Shown: positions 1 through 6,164, numbered from the stretch's first letter. The stretch: DNA of 11,332 nt from Deltaproteobacteria bacterium (GCA_031278795.1 JAITJT010000250.1:1-11332), one strand, 5' to 3'. Numbers and translations: made by a program. The notes: generated by a model from the sequence alone, not told the origin.

Positions 1-403
1 TTCGCGTTTTTTTTAGATGTTTATCCATAAGGGTTTTTACACTTTTTAAAATTTTTAATACTTGCATCTTTTTACACAATTCATGTGTTTAAACGAAGTG
101 CCGCCATATATTAGCCAAAAAAAGACCTGGCCCTAAAGCTATCCAAAAAAAACCGCTCAATACTAGCCAAATAAAAGCTAAATTAAAAAGCTTAGTCATA
201 AAAAGCTTAGCCTAAAAGCCTCTCCCACAAGGAAGGCGTGAAGGCCTCATGGGCTCAAGGGGAATAGAAAAATTAAGAGCTTTTTGTTATATTGCCTTGT
301 GCGAGACCTGCAACATATGGTATTTTAGCGGGCCACATCCTTCCATAGATTGGGACCCTTGGCCGCCAGCAGATTATAAAGTAAGTAAGGGGCACAAACA
401 GAA
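1..403. other. AT-rich non-coding leader upstream of ompH-like gene 1
   Basis: No convincing gene is seen in this stretch. It is strongly AT-rich compared with the adjacent gene and contains short repeated words: TTTTTACAC at 34-42 and 69-77, and AAAAAGCTTAG at 185-195 and 200-210. A small inverted repeat ACACA/TGTGT sits at 74-78 and 84-88. A TTTACA element at 36-41 resembles a -35 box, but no good -10 lies at the right distance, so no promoter is called. A 60-codon open frame at 249-431 runs into the ompH-like gene in another frame and was not accepted. Confidence 0.6.
185..210. repeat. Direct repeat pair AAAAAGCTTAG
   Basis: Two identical 11-bp copies lie at 185-195 and 200-210, 15 bp apart start to start. 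Each contains the palindrome AAGCTT. Similar AAGCTT, AAGCC and TAGCC words recur in other spacers of the window. No function can be assigned from sequence. Confidence 0.6.
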
Positions 404-1060
404 ATGCCAAAAACACCCAAAAAATCCCTAAAGGCCTTAATATCCATCCTCTCTTGTCTCATTGTCTCTCTCGCCTTGAGCGGCACTATCCTGGCCCAGG
501 GCGGATCCTCCTCCAAGTCCTCAGGCGACACAGCCCAGAGATCTCAAGGTTCGGGCTCCTCGGACATCAACTTGGTTCCGGGGCCCGGCGGAGGCAAAGG
601 CCTCACCATAGCGGTCATCGACATGACCAAGGCCATAGACGACTCCAACGAGGGCAAGAGCCTCCAGAACAAGTTCAAGAGCGAGTTTGACAAGACCAAG
701 GGCAAACTGGACGAAAAGGGCAGATCCCTGGAGACCAGGGCCAACGATTTTGGTCGCAAGCAGGCCACCATGGCTGAAGCCGAGCGGGACAAGACCCGAA
801 ACGCCCTGGAAAAAGAGATTGAGGCCTATCAAAATGAGACCCAGAAGGCCAGCGACGACTTCAAGGCCGCCGTGGGGAAGGCCATGACCCCCCTCCTCAC
901 CCGGGCCGAGAAGTTGATCCAGGACATCTCCAAGGAAAACAAATACCTGGCGGTGGTGGAGAACGGCTCCCAGAACGCGGTCATCTATATGGATCCCTCC
1001 ATCACGGCGGTGGACATAACCGGAGACGTGACCAAGGCCCTCAACTCCAAGAGAAAGTAA
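404..1060 (+). CDS. OmpH/Skp-family periplasmic chaperone, copy 1
   Basis: A 218-residue exported protein of the OmpH/Skp family, which as a family holds unfolded outer-membrane proteins in the periplasm for delivery to the BAM complex. Residues 1-31 form a signal peptide: a Lys-rich start, a hydrophobic core around 11-30, and a likely signal peptidase I cut after ILA (A31). Residues 32-66 are a Ser/Gly/Gln-rich low-complexity linker, unusual for the family. From residue 67 the Skp pattern begins: a first strand with IAVIDMTKAI, long charged Lys/Glu-rich helices predicted as a coiled coil (about 85-165), and a final strand block around AVVENGSQNAVIYMD. The ATG at 404 has only a weak, distant Shine-Dalgarno (AAGGGG near 387-392), but the signal peptide supports this start. 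It is a diverged paralogue of the gene at 1648-2178; the pair lies in the usual skp position upstream of lpxD. Confidence 0.87.
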   Translation: MPKTPKKSLKALISILSCLIVSLALSGTILAQGGSSSKSSGDTAQRSQGSGSSDINLVPGPGGGKGLTIAVIDMTKAIDDSNEGKSLQNKFKSEFDKTKGKLDEKGRSLETRANDFGRKQATMAEAERDKTRNALEKEIEAYQNETQKASDDFKAAVGKAMTPLLTRAEKLIQDISKENKYLAVVENGSQNAVIYMDPSITAVDITGDVTKALNSKRK

Positions 1061-1100
1061 GAGTGCTAAAGCTTTGGAAGTGGCTAAAAGTTTAGGACTC
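1061..1100 (+). repeat. Inverted repeat immediately after ompH-like gene 1
   Basis: GAGTGCTAAA (1061-1070) pairs with TTTAGGACTC (1091-1100), giving a 10-bp stem with one G/G mismatch and a 20-nt loop. It starts at the base after the stop codon. There is no U-run on the 3' side, so it may be a transcript-end stabilising hairpin or chance. Confidence 0.35.
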
Positions 1101-1540
1101 TTGTGAGAGCATCTCTAATCTTCTAAAGTGGTGGGTCTTTGAGGGGGGAAAGGTCAATCTTTTGCAAGCTTTAGGCATCTTGGTGGAGGGGCTGCGGGCA
1201 GCTTTAAGCTAAGAGTTAATTAATTCTTAGAAGAACTCACCTTTTCTTTACATTGGGGAGCTTTTGAGGTAAAAGCCTCCCAGTGGATTTAGGCCCAGGG
1301 AGAGACTCTGGAGGCTAAGTCCACTTCTTCCCACGTGGGCGCTTGAGGAGATACAGAATTTTCCTCCCCTGGCGCGCTCTTGGGCTTTTTTATCTAGCGA
1401 AGGCGCGGAGCTTGTGCTATATTACTAAGTTCAATATTCTTAAAGGCCAGCCTTAGCTACGGCCTTGTCTCTCCGCCATCACGCGGATCTTTGGCCCCTT
1501 TTGTTGACTTTTTTGATTTTCCAAATTTTCACCCCCATGA

Positions 1541-1562
1541 GCTCCACCATATATGGTGGAGC
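1541..1562. promoter_or_regulatory. Perfect 22-bp palindrome upstream of ompH-like gene 2
   Basis: Each arm is 11 bp; the left arm is GCTCCACCATA and the right arm is its exact reverse complement. It lies 85 bp before the ATG at 1648. A TATAAG hexamer at 1579-1584 begins 17 bp after the palindrome, so the palindrome would overlap the -35 zone of that possible promoter. As DNA it fits the symmetry of a dimeric regulator site; as RNA it would fold into a 9-bp stem with a TATA loop. A T-run (1568-1572) follows only after GCGCG, which is poor for an intrinsic terminator. Operator is the preferred reading, but it is an inference. Confidence 0.45.
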
Positions 1563-1578
1563 GCGTATTTTTAGAAAA

Positions 1579-1584
1579 TATAAG
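1579..1584 (+). promoter_or_regulatory. Possible -10 element TATAAG
   Basis: TATAAG lies in an AT-rich stretch 63 bp before the ATG at 1648. No TTGACA-like -35 sits 16-18 bp upstream; that place is taken by the right arm of the 22-bp palindrome. If real, the promoter would need an activator or be controlled by a factor bound to the palindrome. Confidence 0.25.
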
Positions 1585-1637
1585 ATTTTTGGAACCTATG
1601 GCTTTTAAAAGCTTTAAAATATCATTTCAGACTCATT

Positions 1638-1642
1638 GGAGG
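1638..1642 (+). promoter_or_regulatory. Ribosome binding site GGAGG of ompH-like gene 2
   Basis: GGAGG ends 5 bases before the ATG at 1648 and decides that start. A TTG at 1636 in the same frame overlaps this site and is therefore unlikely to be the initiation codon. The ATG at 1654 would be 11 bases away. Confidence 0.7.
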
Positions 1643-1647
1643 TTTCC

Positions 1648-2178
1648 ATGCTCATGAAAAAGTCATGCCTCGCTCTTTTAACCGCTTTGGGAATTTTGGC
1701 CATCTTCAGCCTGGGAGAGGCTTATGCCCAGACCTACACCGTTGGTGTGGTAAACGTCATGCAGGCCATTTCCGATTCCAAACAGGGCAAGGCTGCCAAC
1801 TCCAAACTGCAGACCAAGTACGACTCACTCAAGAAGGACCTCGAGAAGAGGTCCTCGGATCTGGAGAAGAAAAACGAGGATCTGAGGCGCCAGGCCTCCA
1901 CCCTCACCCAGGACGTCCTAGACAAGCGCAACCAGGATCTCATGAAAGAGGTGGAGAACTTCAAGGGCCAGGCCCAGAAATCCACCGACGAGATGCAGAA
2001 GGCCTATCAGGACGCCATGGCCCCCATAGGCCAAAAGGCCGAGAAGATAATCGCGACCATAGCTAGGGAAAAGGGCTTCTCCCTGGTATTGGAAGCTGGC
2101 TCCGGTGGAGTGCTCTTCGTGGATCCTCAGTATGAGATAACCACCGAGGTCACCAGGCGCCTGGACAGCGGAAAATAA
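1648..2178 (+). CDS. OmpH/Skp-family periplasmic chaperone, copy 2
   Basis: A 176-residue exported protein, close to the usual Skp length. Residues 1-27 form a signal peptide (MLMKKS, hydrophobic core, cut after AYA), so the mature protein starts QTYTVGVVNV. That first strand matches IAVIDM in the upstream copy and is typical of Skp. The middle (about 45-130) is a very Lys/Glu/Gln-rich double coiled coil, the tentacle hairpin of the family. The end (AREKGFSLVLEAGSGGVLFVDPQYEITTEV) is the usual C-terminal strand and helix closing the trimer body. It lacks the Ser/Gly linker of copy 1, so it is probably the canonical Skp and copy 1 a diverged duplicate. lpxD follows 145 bp downstream, the normal neighbour. 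A strong GGAGG site 5 bases upstream supports the ATG at 1648. Confidence 0.9.
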   Translation: MLMKKSCLALLTALGILAIFSLGEAYAQTYTVGVVNVMQAISDSKQGKAANSKLQTKYDSLKKDLEKRSSDLEKKNEDLRRQASTLTQDVLDKRNQDLMKEVENFKGQAQKSTDEMQKAYQDAMAPIGQKAEKIIATIAREKGFSLVLEAGSGGVLFVDPQYEITTEVTRRLDSGK

Positions 2179-2200
2179 CGCATCCTTCTTCTTATAAGTC

Positions 2201-2224
2201 GGATCGAGGGATCGAGGGATAGAT
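2201..2224. repeat. Short tandem repeat of GGATCGAG
   Basis: Two exact 8-bp units GGATCGAG (2201-2208, 2209-2216) are followed by a diverged GGATAGAT (2217-2224) and further purine-rich GATAGAGAGATAGG sequence to about 2236. It lies in the 145-bp spacer between ompH-like gene 2 and lpxD. It looks like a small slippage-type satellite; no regulatory meaning is evident. Confidence 0.6.
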
Positions 2225-2312
2225 AGAGAGATAGGGATCAGCAGCTATAATTCCGACCCCAAGGATCCTGCCCTGGCTCTGGCCTTTTCCAAGACGACAA
2301 CTAATCACCTTT

Positions 2313-2316
2313 GGAG
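2313..2316 (+). promoter_or_regulatory. Ribosome binding site GGAG of lpxD
   Basis: GGAG lies 7 bases before the TTG at 2324. No ATG or GTG in the frame is close enough to preserve the LpxD N-terminal domain, so this site supports TTG initiation. Confidence 0.6.
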
Positions 2317-2323
2317 CCGCAGC

Positions 2324-3475
2324 TTGTTTCCTCTTTCTACGCACATATCCTTAAGCGAGCTCATAGCTGAGGCCGCGAACCGTCTGAACCAGGAACTTCT
2401 GAAGGCCGGGGGCGAGCCCCTCCCGGCCCCTTTGATCGAAGGTGAGGATATCGTGGTGAAAGGTCTCTACTCCTCCTCTGAAACCATGGGGGAGGGCTCC
2501 CTCACCTTCGCCACTGATAAGAAGTACCTAGCGCTCGCCGTAAAGAACCAAGCCAACGCCGTAATCACCGCGGAATCTCTTCTAGAGGGCTTAGAGGGAA
2601 AAAAGCCAAGCTCTGTCATATTCAAGGACCCCAGGCTCCTTTTTGTTTCCGTCTTAAACCTCTTGGAAAGTGAATCCCGCCCAAACTTACCCCAAGGAGA
2701 GCCACTATTCGCGGATAAAGAAAGCGTAACGATTGGCTTAGATGTTAAATTGGGGCCCTACACTTACATCGGAAAGAACGTAAGCATTGGAAACGGCTCT
2801 GTAATAGGTCCCTACTGCTTCATAGAAGATGATGTAGAGATTGGGGATTTCACCACTCTCCACCCAAGGGTCACGCTGAGATGGAGGGTAAAGGTTGGAT
2901 CGTATACCCAGATCCACTCAGGCTCTGTCATAGGCGGTGACGGCTTTGGTTACACCCAGGTGCCCATAAGCTCAAAGGGAAGACTCTTCCACCTCAAAAA
3001 CTCCCACCTAGGCTCTGTAGTAATTGGCGACCACGTGGAGATAGGCTCCCTTAGCGCCGTGGATAGGGGCCTGGTGGAGGACACAGTGATAGAAAGCGGC
3101 ACCAAGCTGGACAACTTGGTTCAGATTGGTCACAACGTAAAGATTGGAAAGGATGCCATCATAGTCTCCCAAGTGGGGATTGCTGGTCACTCGGTGGTGG
3201 GCGACCGGGCCTTTGTCCTGGGCCAAGTAGGTCTATCCCACGGAGCCGTGGTGGGAGAGGACGCCATAGTAACCGGCCAAACGGGCGTCACCAAGAAGAT
3301 TCCCCCGGGCCGCAAGGCCTGGGGAGGCACACCCGCGAGGCCAATGGAAGAGTACCTTAGGGATCAAGGAAACATTCACCTCTATCTCCCTAGGCTAAAG
3401 ACACTTATAGATGAGCTTAAGAAAAGCCAAAGTTTCGATGAATTCAAGAAAAACTTCTTTGATTCCAAAAAATGA
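2324..3475 (+). CDS. lpxD: UDP-3-O-(3-hydroxyacyl)glucosamine N-acyltransferase LpxD
   Basis: LpxD adds the second 3-hydroxyacyl chain, from acyl-ACP to the 2-amino group of UDP-3-O-acylglucosamine, the third step of lipid A synthesis in the cytoplasm. The 383-residue protein is somewhat longer than the E. coli enzyme (341). Residues 8-115 match the N-terminal uridine-binding domain ([13 protein letters not shown] start, [10 protein letters not shown] near 60-69). From about 132 to 325 runs a left-handed beta-helix of I-G-x4 hexapeptide repeats. The LpxD signature GGDGFGY is at 204-210, VDRG at 246-249, and the catalytic histidine is predicted as H270 in [11 protein letters not shown]. The C-terminal tail (340-383) is Lys-rich and helical, as expected for ACP contact. 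The start is TTG, supported by GGAG 7 bases upstream; the next ATG would cut into the first domain. It sits between ompH/skp and fabZ, the standard order. Confidence 0.95.
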   Translation: MFPLSTHISLSELIAEAANRLNQELLKAGGEPLPAPLIEGEDIVVKGLYSSSETMGEGSLTFATDKKYLALAVKNQANAVITAESLLEGLEGKKPSSVIFKDPRLLFVSVLNLLESESRPNLPQGEPLFADKESVTIGLDVKLGPYTYIGKNVSIGNGSVIGPYCFIEDDVEIGDFTTLHPRVTLRWRVKVGSYTQIHSGSVIGGDGFGYTQVPISSKGRLFHLKNSHLGSVVIGDHVEIGSLSAVDRGLVEDTVIESGTKLDNLVQIGHNVKIGKDAIIVSQVGIAGHSVVGDRAFVLGQVGLSHGAVVGEDAIVTGQTGVTKKIPPGRKAWGGTPARPMEEYLRDQGNIHLYLPRLKTLIDELKKSQSFDEFKKNFFDSKK

Positions 3476-3728
3476 ACATCTTAATTTGAATCTAAGTCCT
3501 AAGTTCCCATTCTATTTAGAAAGCAAAAGCGAACTATTTTTTATTCCTAAGTTCTATCTATTGCTACTATGATTTCTAATGCTTAAGCTAAATTTTAGTT
3601 CTAATCCACAAGGCAAACGTCAAGTTCCAAGCGATTTATCAATCCACCACAAGTTCCAAGGGCAGGCTCATCTCACCCAAGGGAAATAATCAGGGCTACC
3701 TGATTCAACATGCCGGAAATGGTCACCT
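3476..3728. repeat. AT-rich spacer with short direct repeats between lpxD and fabZ
   Basis: 253 bp without a gene. The word CCTAAGTTC occurs at 3498-3506 and 3546-3554, and CAAGTTCCAAG at 3621-3631 and 3650-3660; AATCCAC precedes both of the latter (3603, 3641). No terminator hairpin with a T-run and no clear promoter was seen. Such a gap is long for genes that are usually tightly packed. Confidence 0.55.
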
Positions 3729-4196
3729 ATGAGCATCTACACAATAGCGGACATAGTCAAGTACTTGCCCCACCGCCAGCCCTTCCTGCTGGTGGATCGC
3801 ATAACCGAGCTCGACCCTTGGAAGTCCATAGATTCCATCAAGAACGTGACCATCAATGAGCACTTCTTCACGGGCCACTTCCCGGGTCACCCGGTCATGC
3901 CCGGGGTTCTCATCCTGGAGGCCATGGCCCAGAACGCAGCCCTACTTCTAAGCATTAGCTTCAGGGATTTTGGAAGCTGTCGCCCGGAGGATCTCCAGAG
4001 CGTGGATCTAACCGGAAAGCTTCCATATTTCGCCAGCTGCGACAAGGTGAAGTTCAGGAGACCCGTCCTTCCCGGGGACACCTTGATCCTCCACGCGGAC
4101 GTTCTCAGGCTGGGTACCCGGGTCTGGAAGATAAAAGCCATCGCCAAGGTGGAGGGCCAAAAGGCCGCGGAGGCCTTTATCACCGGAACCTTTTAA
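3729..4196 (+). CDS. fabZ: 3-hydroxyacyl-ACP dehydratase FabZ
   Basis: FabZ removes water from (3R)-3-hydroxyacyl-ACP to give trans-2-enoyl-ACP in type II fatty-acid elongation, competing with LpxA and LpxD for the same hydroxyacyl-ACP pool. At 155 residues it has the normal length. The hotdog-fold hallmarks are in place: YLPHRQPFLLVDR at 12-24, the active-site loop GHFPGHPVMPGVLILEAMAQ with catalytic H50 and E64, and the substrate-channel strand DKVKFRRPVLPGD. The ATG at 3729 is preceded by only a weak GGAAATGG-like site; two upstream ATGs (3710, 3719) are in another frame. Synthesis may depend partly on translation from upstream. Its position between lpxD and lpxA is the classic one. Confidence 0.96.
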   Translation: MSIYTIADIVKYLPHRQPFLLVDRITELDPWKSIDSIKNVTINEHFFTGHFPGHPVMPGVLILEAMAQNAALLLSISFRDFGSCRPEDLQSVDLTGKLPYFASCDKVKFRRPVLPGDTLILHADVLRLGTRVWKIKAIAKVEGQKAAEAFITGTF

Positions 4197-4533
4197 ATAA
4201 TCTTCCAGCTTTTGCCTTATAGGCTCTAGCCTTCCTTAGCTTATCGCTATTTTTAGCCATAAGCCTTATATGTTAATTAGCCTTATATGTTCATTAGCCA
4301 TATTGTTATAAGCCTTTTTGTTATATGCCTTTTTATTATCAGCCTTCTTACTATAAGCCTTTCTGTTCATTGGCCTTCTGACAATAAGCCTTCTTAGTTT
4401 TGCCAATAGCATTTCCATTGATGTTTACGCTGAACAAACAAATAACAAACAGCAAAAAATTTATTCCAATTAATAAGCGTTAAAGCGTGAACCTAAAACA
4501 GGACACTTTTAAACGCCTATCTTGAAAGAAACC
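4197..4533. other. AT-rich spacer with tandem repeats between fabZ and lpxA
   Basis: 337 bp without a gene. The first two thirds carry a degenerate tandem repeat built on GCCTT (see the repeat at 4263-4401). The last 100 bp are A-rich (AACAAAC words, then GCGTTAAAGCG near 4476) and lead to the lpxA start. No -35/-10 pair or terminator could be defended. Confidence 0.6.
4263..4401. repeat. Degenerate 14-17 bp tandem repeat array, about nine units
   Basis: Units beginning with GCC start at 4263, 4280, 4297, 4312, 4327, 4342, 4357, 4373 and 4388, i.e. spacings of 17, 17, 15, 15, 15, 15, 16 and 15. Typical units are GCCTTTTTGTTATAT, GCCTTTTTATTATCA and GCCTTCTTACTATAA; an approximate consensus is GCCTTNTTRTTATAA. 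The first two units (GCCTTATATGTTAATTA and GCCTTATATGTTCATTA) differ at one base. Weaker units at 4214 and 4229 suggest it once began earlier. There is no separate spacer class, so it is not a CRISPR. Its position directly between fabZ and lpxA is unusual. Confidence 0.75.
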
Positions 4534-5307
4534 ATGGGCATCCACCCCACAGCCATCATAGACAAATCAGCCAACCTTGGAGAGCGCGTCACCGTCGGGC
4601 CCTATTCCCTAGTGGGTCCGGGGGTAGTTATCGGAGACGACACCGTACTCCTGGGTCACTCGGTCATAGAGAGGGACACTATCATCGGGGCGAAGTGCAA
4701 GATCTATCCCTTCGCGTCCTTGGGAGCCGATCCCCAGGACACCAAGTACGCCGGAGAGCCCACTCAGCTCATCATAGGCGACAGTGTGACCATCAGGGAG
4801 TCGGCCACCCTCCACCGGGGAACCGTTGAAGGTGGAGGGGCCACCCGGGTGGGGAGTGGCTCACTCATCATGGCCACTTGCCACATAGCCCACGACTGTA
4901 AGTTGGAGGAAGAGGTCATACTCTCAAGCTTCGCGGTTCTGGCCGGACACGTGCATCTGGGCCACTGCGCGACCGTTAGCGGGTCCTCCGCTGTCCACCA
5001 GTTCGTCCGCATAGGAAAGCACGCCTTCGTGGGAGGCATGTCGGGAATAGTGAAAGACGTCCCCCCCTACATGATAATAGCCGGACAACGCGACAACACC
5101 CTGGTAACCCCCAACCTCATAGGACTACGCCGCCGAGGCTTTAGCCCGGAGGCGGTGGAAAATATAACCTCTGTCCACCGCGCCCTCCACAACCATAGGC
5201 CTCTAAAGACGGTTCTAGCTGAAATAGAGGAAAACTACGCTGATTCACCCGAGGCCATGTACATAGTGGAGTTTTACCGCACATCCGAGAGAGGCGTCTA
5301 CCGATGA
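4534..5307 (+). CDS. lpxA: Acyl-ACP--UDP-N-acetylglucosamine O-acyltransferase LpxA
   Basis: LpxA starts lipid A synthesis by moving a 3-hydroxyacyl chain from ACP to the 3-OH of UDP-GlcNAc. At 257 residues it is near the E. coli length (262). The N-terminal two thirds are hexapeptide repeats of a left-handed beta-helix (IHPTAIID at 3-10, then VGPYSLVGP). Family marks include YAGEPTQLIIGD, IRESATLHRGT, and CHIAHDC with the catalytic base predicted as H120 (E. coli H125). GGMSG puts glycine G168 at the place of E. coli G173, the acyl-length ruler, which by analogy favours a longer hydroxyacyl chain. The C-terminus (LIGLRRRGFS onward) is the helical ACP-contact domain. ATG at 4534 is chosen because an upstream in-frame TTG (4522) has no ribosome site; the ATG itself has only a weak GAAAGAA. 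The stop overlaps lpxI by ATGA. Confidence 0.95.
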   Translation: MGIHPTAIIDKSANLGERVTVGPYSLVGPGVVIGDDTVLLGHSVIERDTIIGAKCKIYPFASLGADPQDTKYAGEPTQLIIGDSVTIRESATLHRGTVEGGGATRVGSGSLIMATCHIAHDCKLEEEVILSSFAVLAGHVHLGHCATVSGSSAVHQFVRIGKHAFVGGMSGIVKDVPPYMIIAGQRDNTLVTPNLIGLRRRGFSPEAVENITSVHRALHNHRPLKTVLAEIEENYADSPEAMYIVEFYRTSERGVYR

Positions 5308-6164
5308 TAAATAATAGCCCGGTAGGCCTCATCGCCGGAAACCGAACGCTTCCGGTGATAGCGGCCAAGGCCCTGAAGGCCAGGGGCGTGCCCCTGGCCC
5401 TCTGCTCTCTGGCCGGTGAGGCCGAAGAGGAGCTAAAGAACTACGCTAATTTCCACATAACTCTTAGCTTGGGAAGCTTGAGGCCCATGGTGGATTTTTT
5501 TAAAAGCTCCGGAGTTAGCGAGCTATTCATGGCCGGAGGGATCGATAGAGACAATTTGCTTGAGAACTACGACCCGGACGACGACGCCATAGCCCTCATG
5601 GAGTCCCTCTCCAACTTCCAGACGGATACTATCCTGAGGGGCTTGGCTAGTTACCTGGAAAGGGCCGGGCTAAAGCTCATCAGTGTCACGGACATTGTGC
5701 CTGAGATCCTGGTGAAACCGGGTCTTCTATCTGAAACACCCCCGTCTCCGGAGCTTTTAGCCGATCTAAGACTCGCCTTCGTATTAGCCAGGGAGCTGGG
5801 AAGGCTGGACGTAGGGCAAACCGTGGTGGTCTCAGACCTTATAGCCGTGGCCCTGGAAGGGGCTGACGGGACGGATGCCACCATAAGGCGCGGGGCCTCT
5901 CTTTCCAAGCGGCCCATTGCTGTGGCCAAGGTCTTAAAACCCACCCAGGACACCCGTTTCGACCTTCCAGTAATTGGCCCGCCCACCCTGGAGCTCCTAG
6001 CGGACCTCAAGGCCGGAGGCCTGGTCTTGGATGCCAAGGGCCTCATAATCTTAGAAGAAGACAAATGCATAGAAATTGCCAATAGTAACAAGATGGCCTT
6101 ACTAGCCTGGATGGAAGCCCCGGAGAAGCCCAAGACCCTGGCCCAGCAGCTAAAGCAGGGCTAA
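5304..6164 (+). CDS. lpxI: UDP-2,3-diacylglucosamine pyrophosphatase LpxI
   Basis: LpxI (DUF1009 family) hydrolyses UDP-2,3-diacylglucosamine to lipid X and UMP. It replaces the unrelated LpxH in many alpha- and deltaproteobacteria and other lineages. The 286-residue length is typical. Visible family blocks are GLIAGNRTLPVIAAKALKARG at the N-terminus, a FFKSSGVSELFMAGGI strand-loop (66-80), LDVGQTVVVSDLIAVALEG (168-186), DGTDATIRRGASL (188-200), and KPTQDTRFDLPVIGPPT (212-228), which holds the conserved acidic residues including D220. The usual Gly-rich first loop (often GNGxFP or GGGxFP) reads GNRTLP here. The ATG at 5304 overlaps the lpxA stop by 4 bp (ATGA), implying coupled translation and a single transcript; the short LpxA-to-LpxB route is thus encoded together. 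Confidence 0.93.
   Translation: MINNSPVGLIAGNRTLPVIAAKALKARGVPLALCSLAGEAEEELKNYANFHITLSLGSLRPMVDFFKSSGVSELFMAGGIDRDNLLENYDPDDDAIALMESLSNFQTDTILRGLASYLERAGLKLISVTDIVPEILVKPGLLSETPPSPELLADLRLAFVLARELGRLDVGQTVVVSDLIAVALEGADGTDATIRRGASLSKRPIAVAKVLKPTQDTRFDLPVIGPPTLELLADLKAGGLVLDAKGLIILEEDKCIEIANSNKMALLAWMEAPEKPKTLAQQLKQG

Larger units (their letters stand above)
1061..1647. other. Long spacer rich in inverted repeats between the two ompH-like genes
   Basis: 587 bp with no accepted gene. It holds several inverted repeats: 1061-1070 with 1091-1100 directly after the stop codon (one mismatch); GCTTTT/AAAAGC at 1260-1265 and 1271-1276; AGCCTCC/GGAGGCT at 1274-1280 and 1310-1316; a perfect 10-bp palindrome CCCACGTGGG at 1330-1339; AAGGCC/GGCCTT at 1443-1448 and 1461-1466; a perfect 22-bp palindrome at 1541-1562; and GCTTTTAAAAGC at 1601-1612. 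None is a textbook rho-independent terminator with an immediate U-run. The density of arms suggests a structured 5' leader or a relic region, but no known RNA family is recognised. Confidence 0.5.

Noticed and set aside
249..431. 60-codon open frame with Cys- and Trp-rich product upstream of ompH-like gene 1
   Set aside because: It overlaps the start of the ompH-like gene in a different frame, has no clear ribosome site and resembles no family I know.
1541..1572. Intrinsic terminator formed by the 22-bp palindrome and the following T-run
   Set aside because: The T-run is five bases and is separated from the stem by GCGCGTA-like sequence, too far for a typical terminator.
1537..1608. 23-codon open frame containing the 22-bp palindrome, a possible leader peptide
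   Set aside because: No ribosome site precedes the ATG and there is no run of regulatory codons; the palindrome alone explains the sequence.
1591..1635. sigma-E-like promoter (GGAACC) before the second ompH gene, as skp is sigma-E controlled in E. coli
   Set aside because: Only GGAAC matches, and no TCTGA- or TCAAA-like -10 lies at 16-17 bp.
1636..1647. TTG start at 1636 for the second ompH gene
   Set aside because: It overlaps the GGAGG ribosome site that serves the ATG at 1648.
4263..4401. CRISPR array
   Set aside because: Units are 14-17 bp, degenerate and back to back, with no unique spacers and no cas genes nearby.
4522..4533. TTG start at 4522 for lpxA
   Set aside because: No ribosome site precedes it, and the ATG at 4534 gives the usual LpxA N-terminus.
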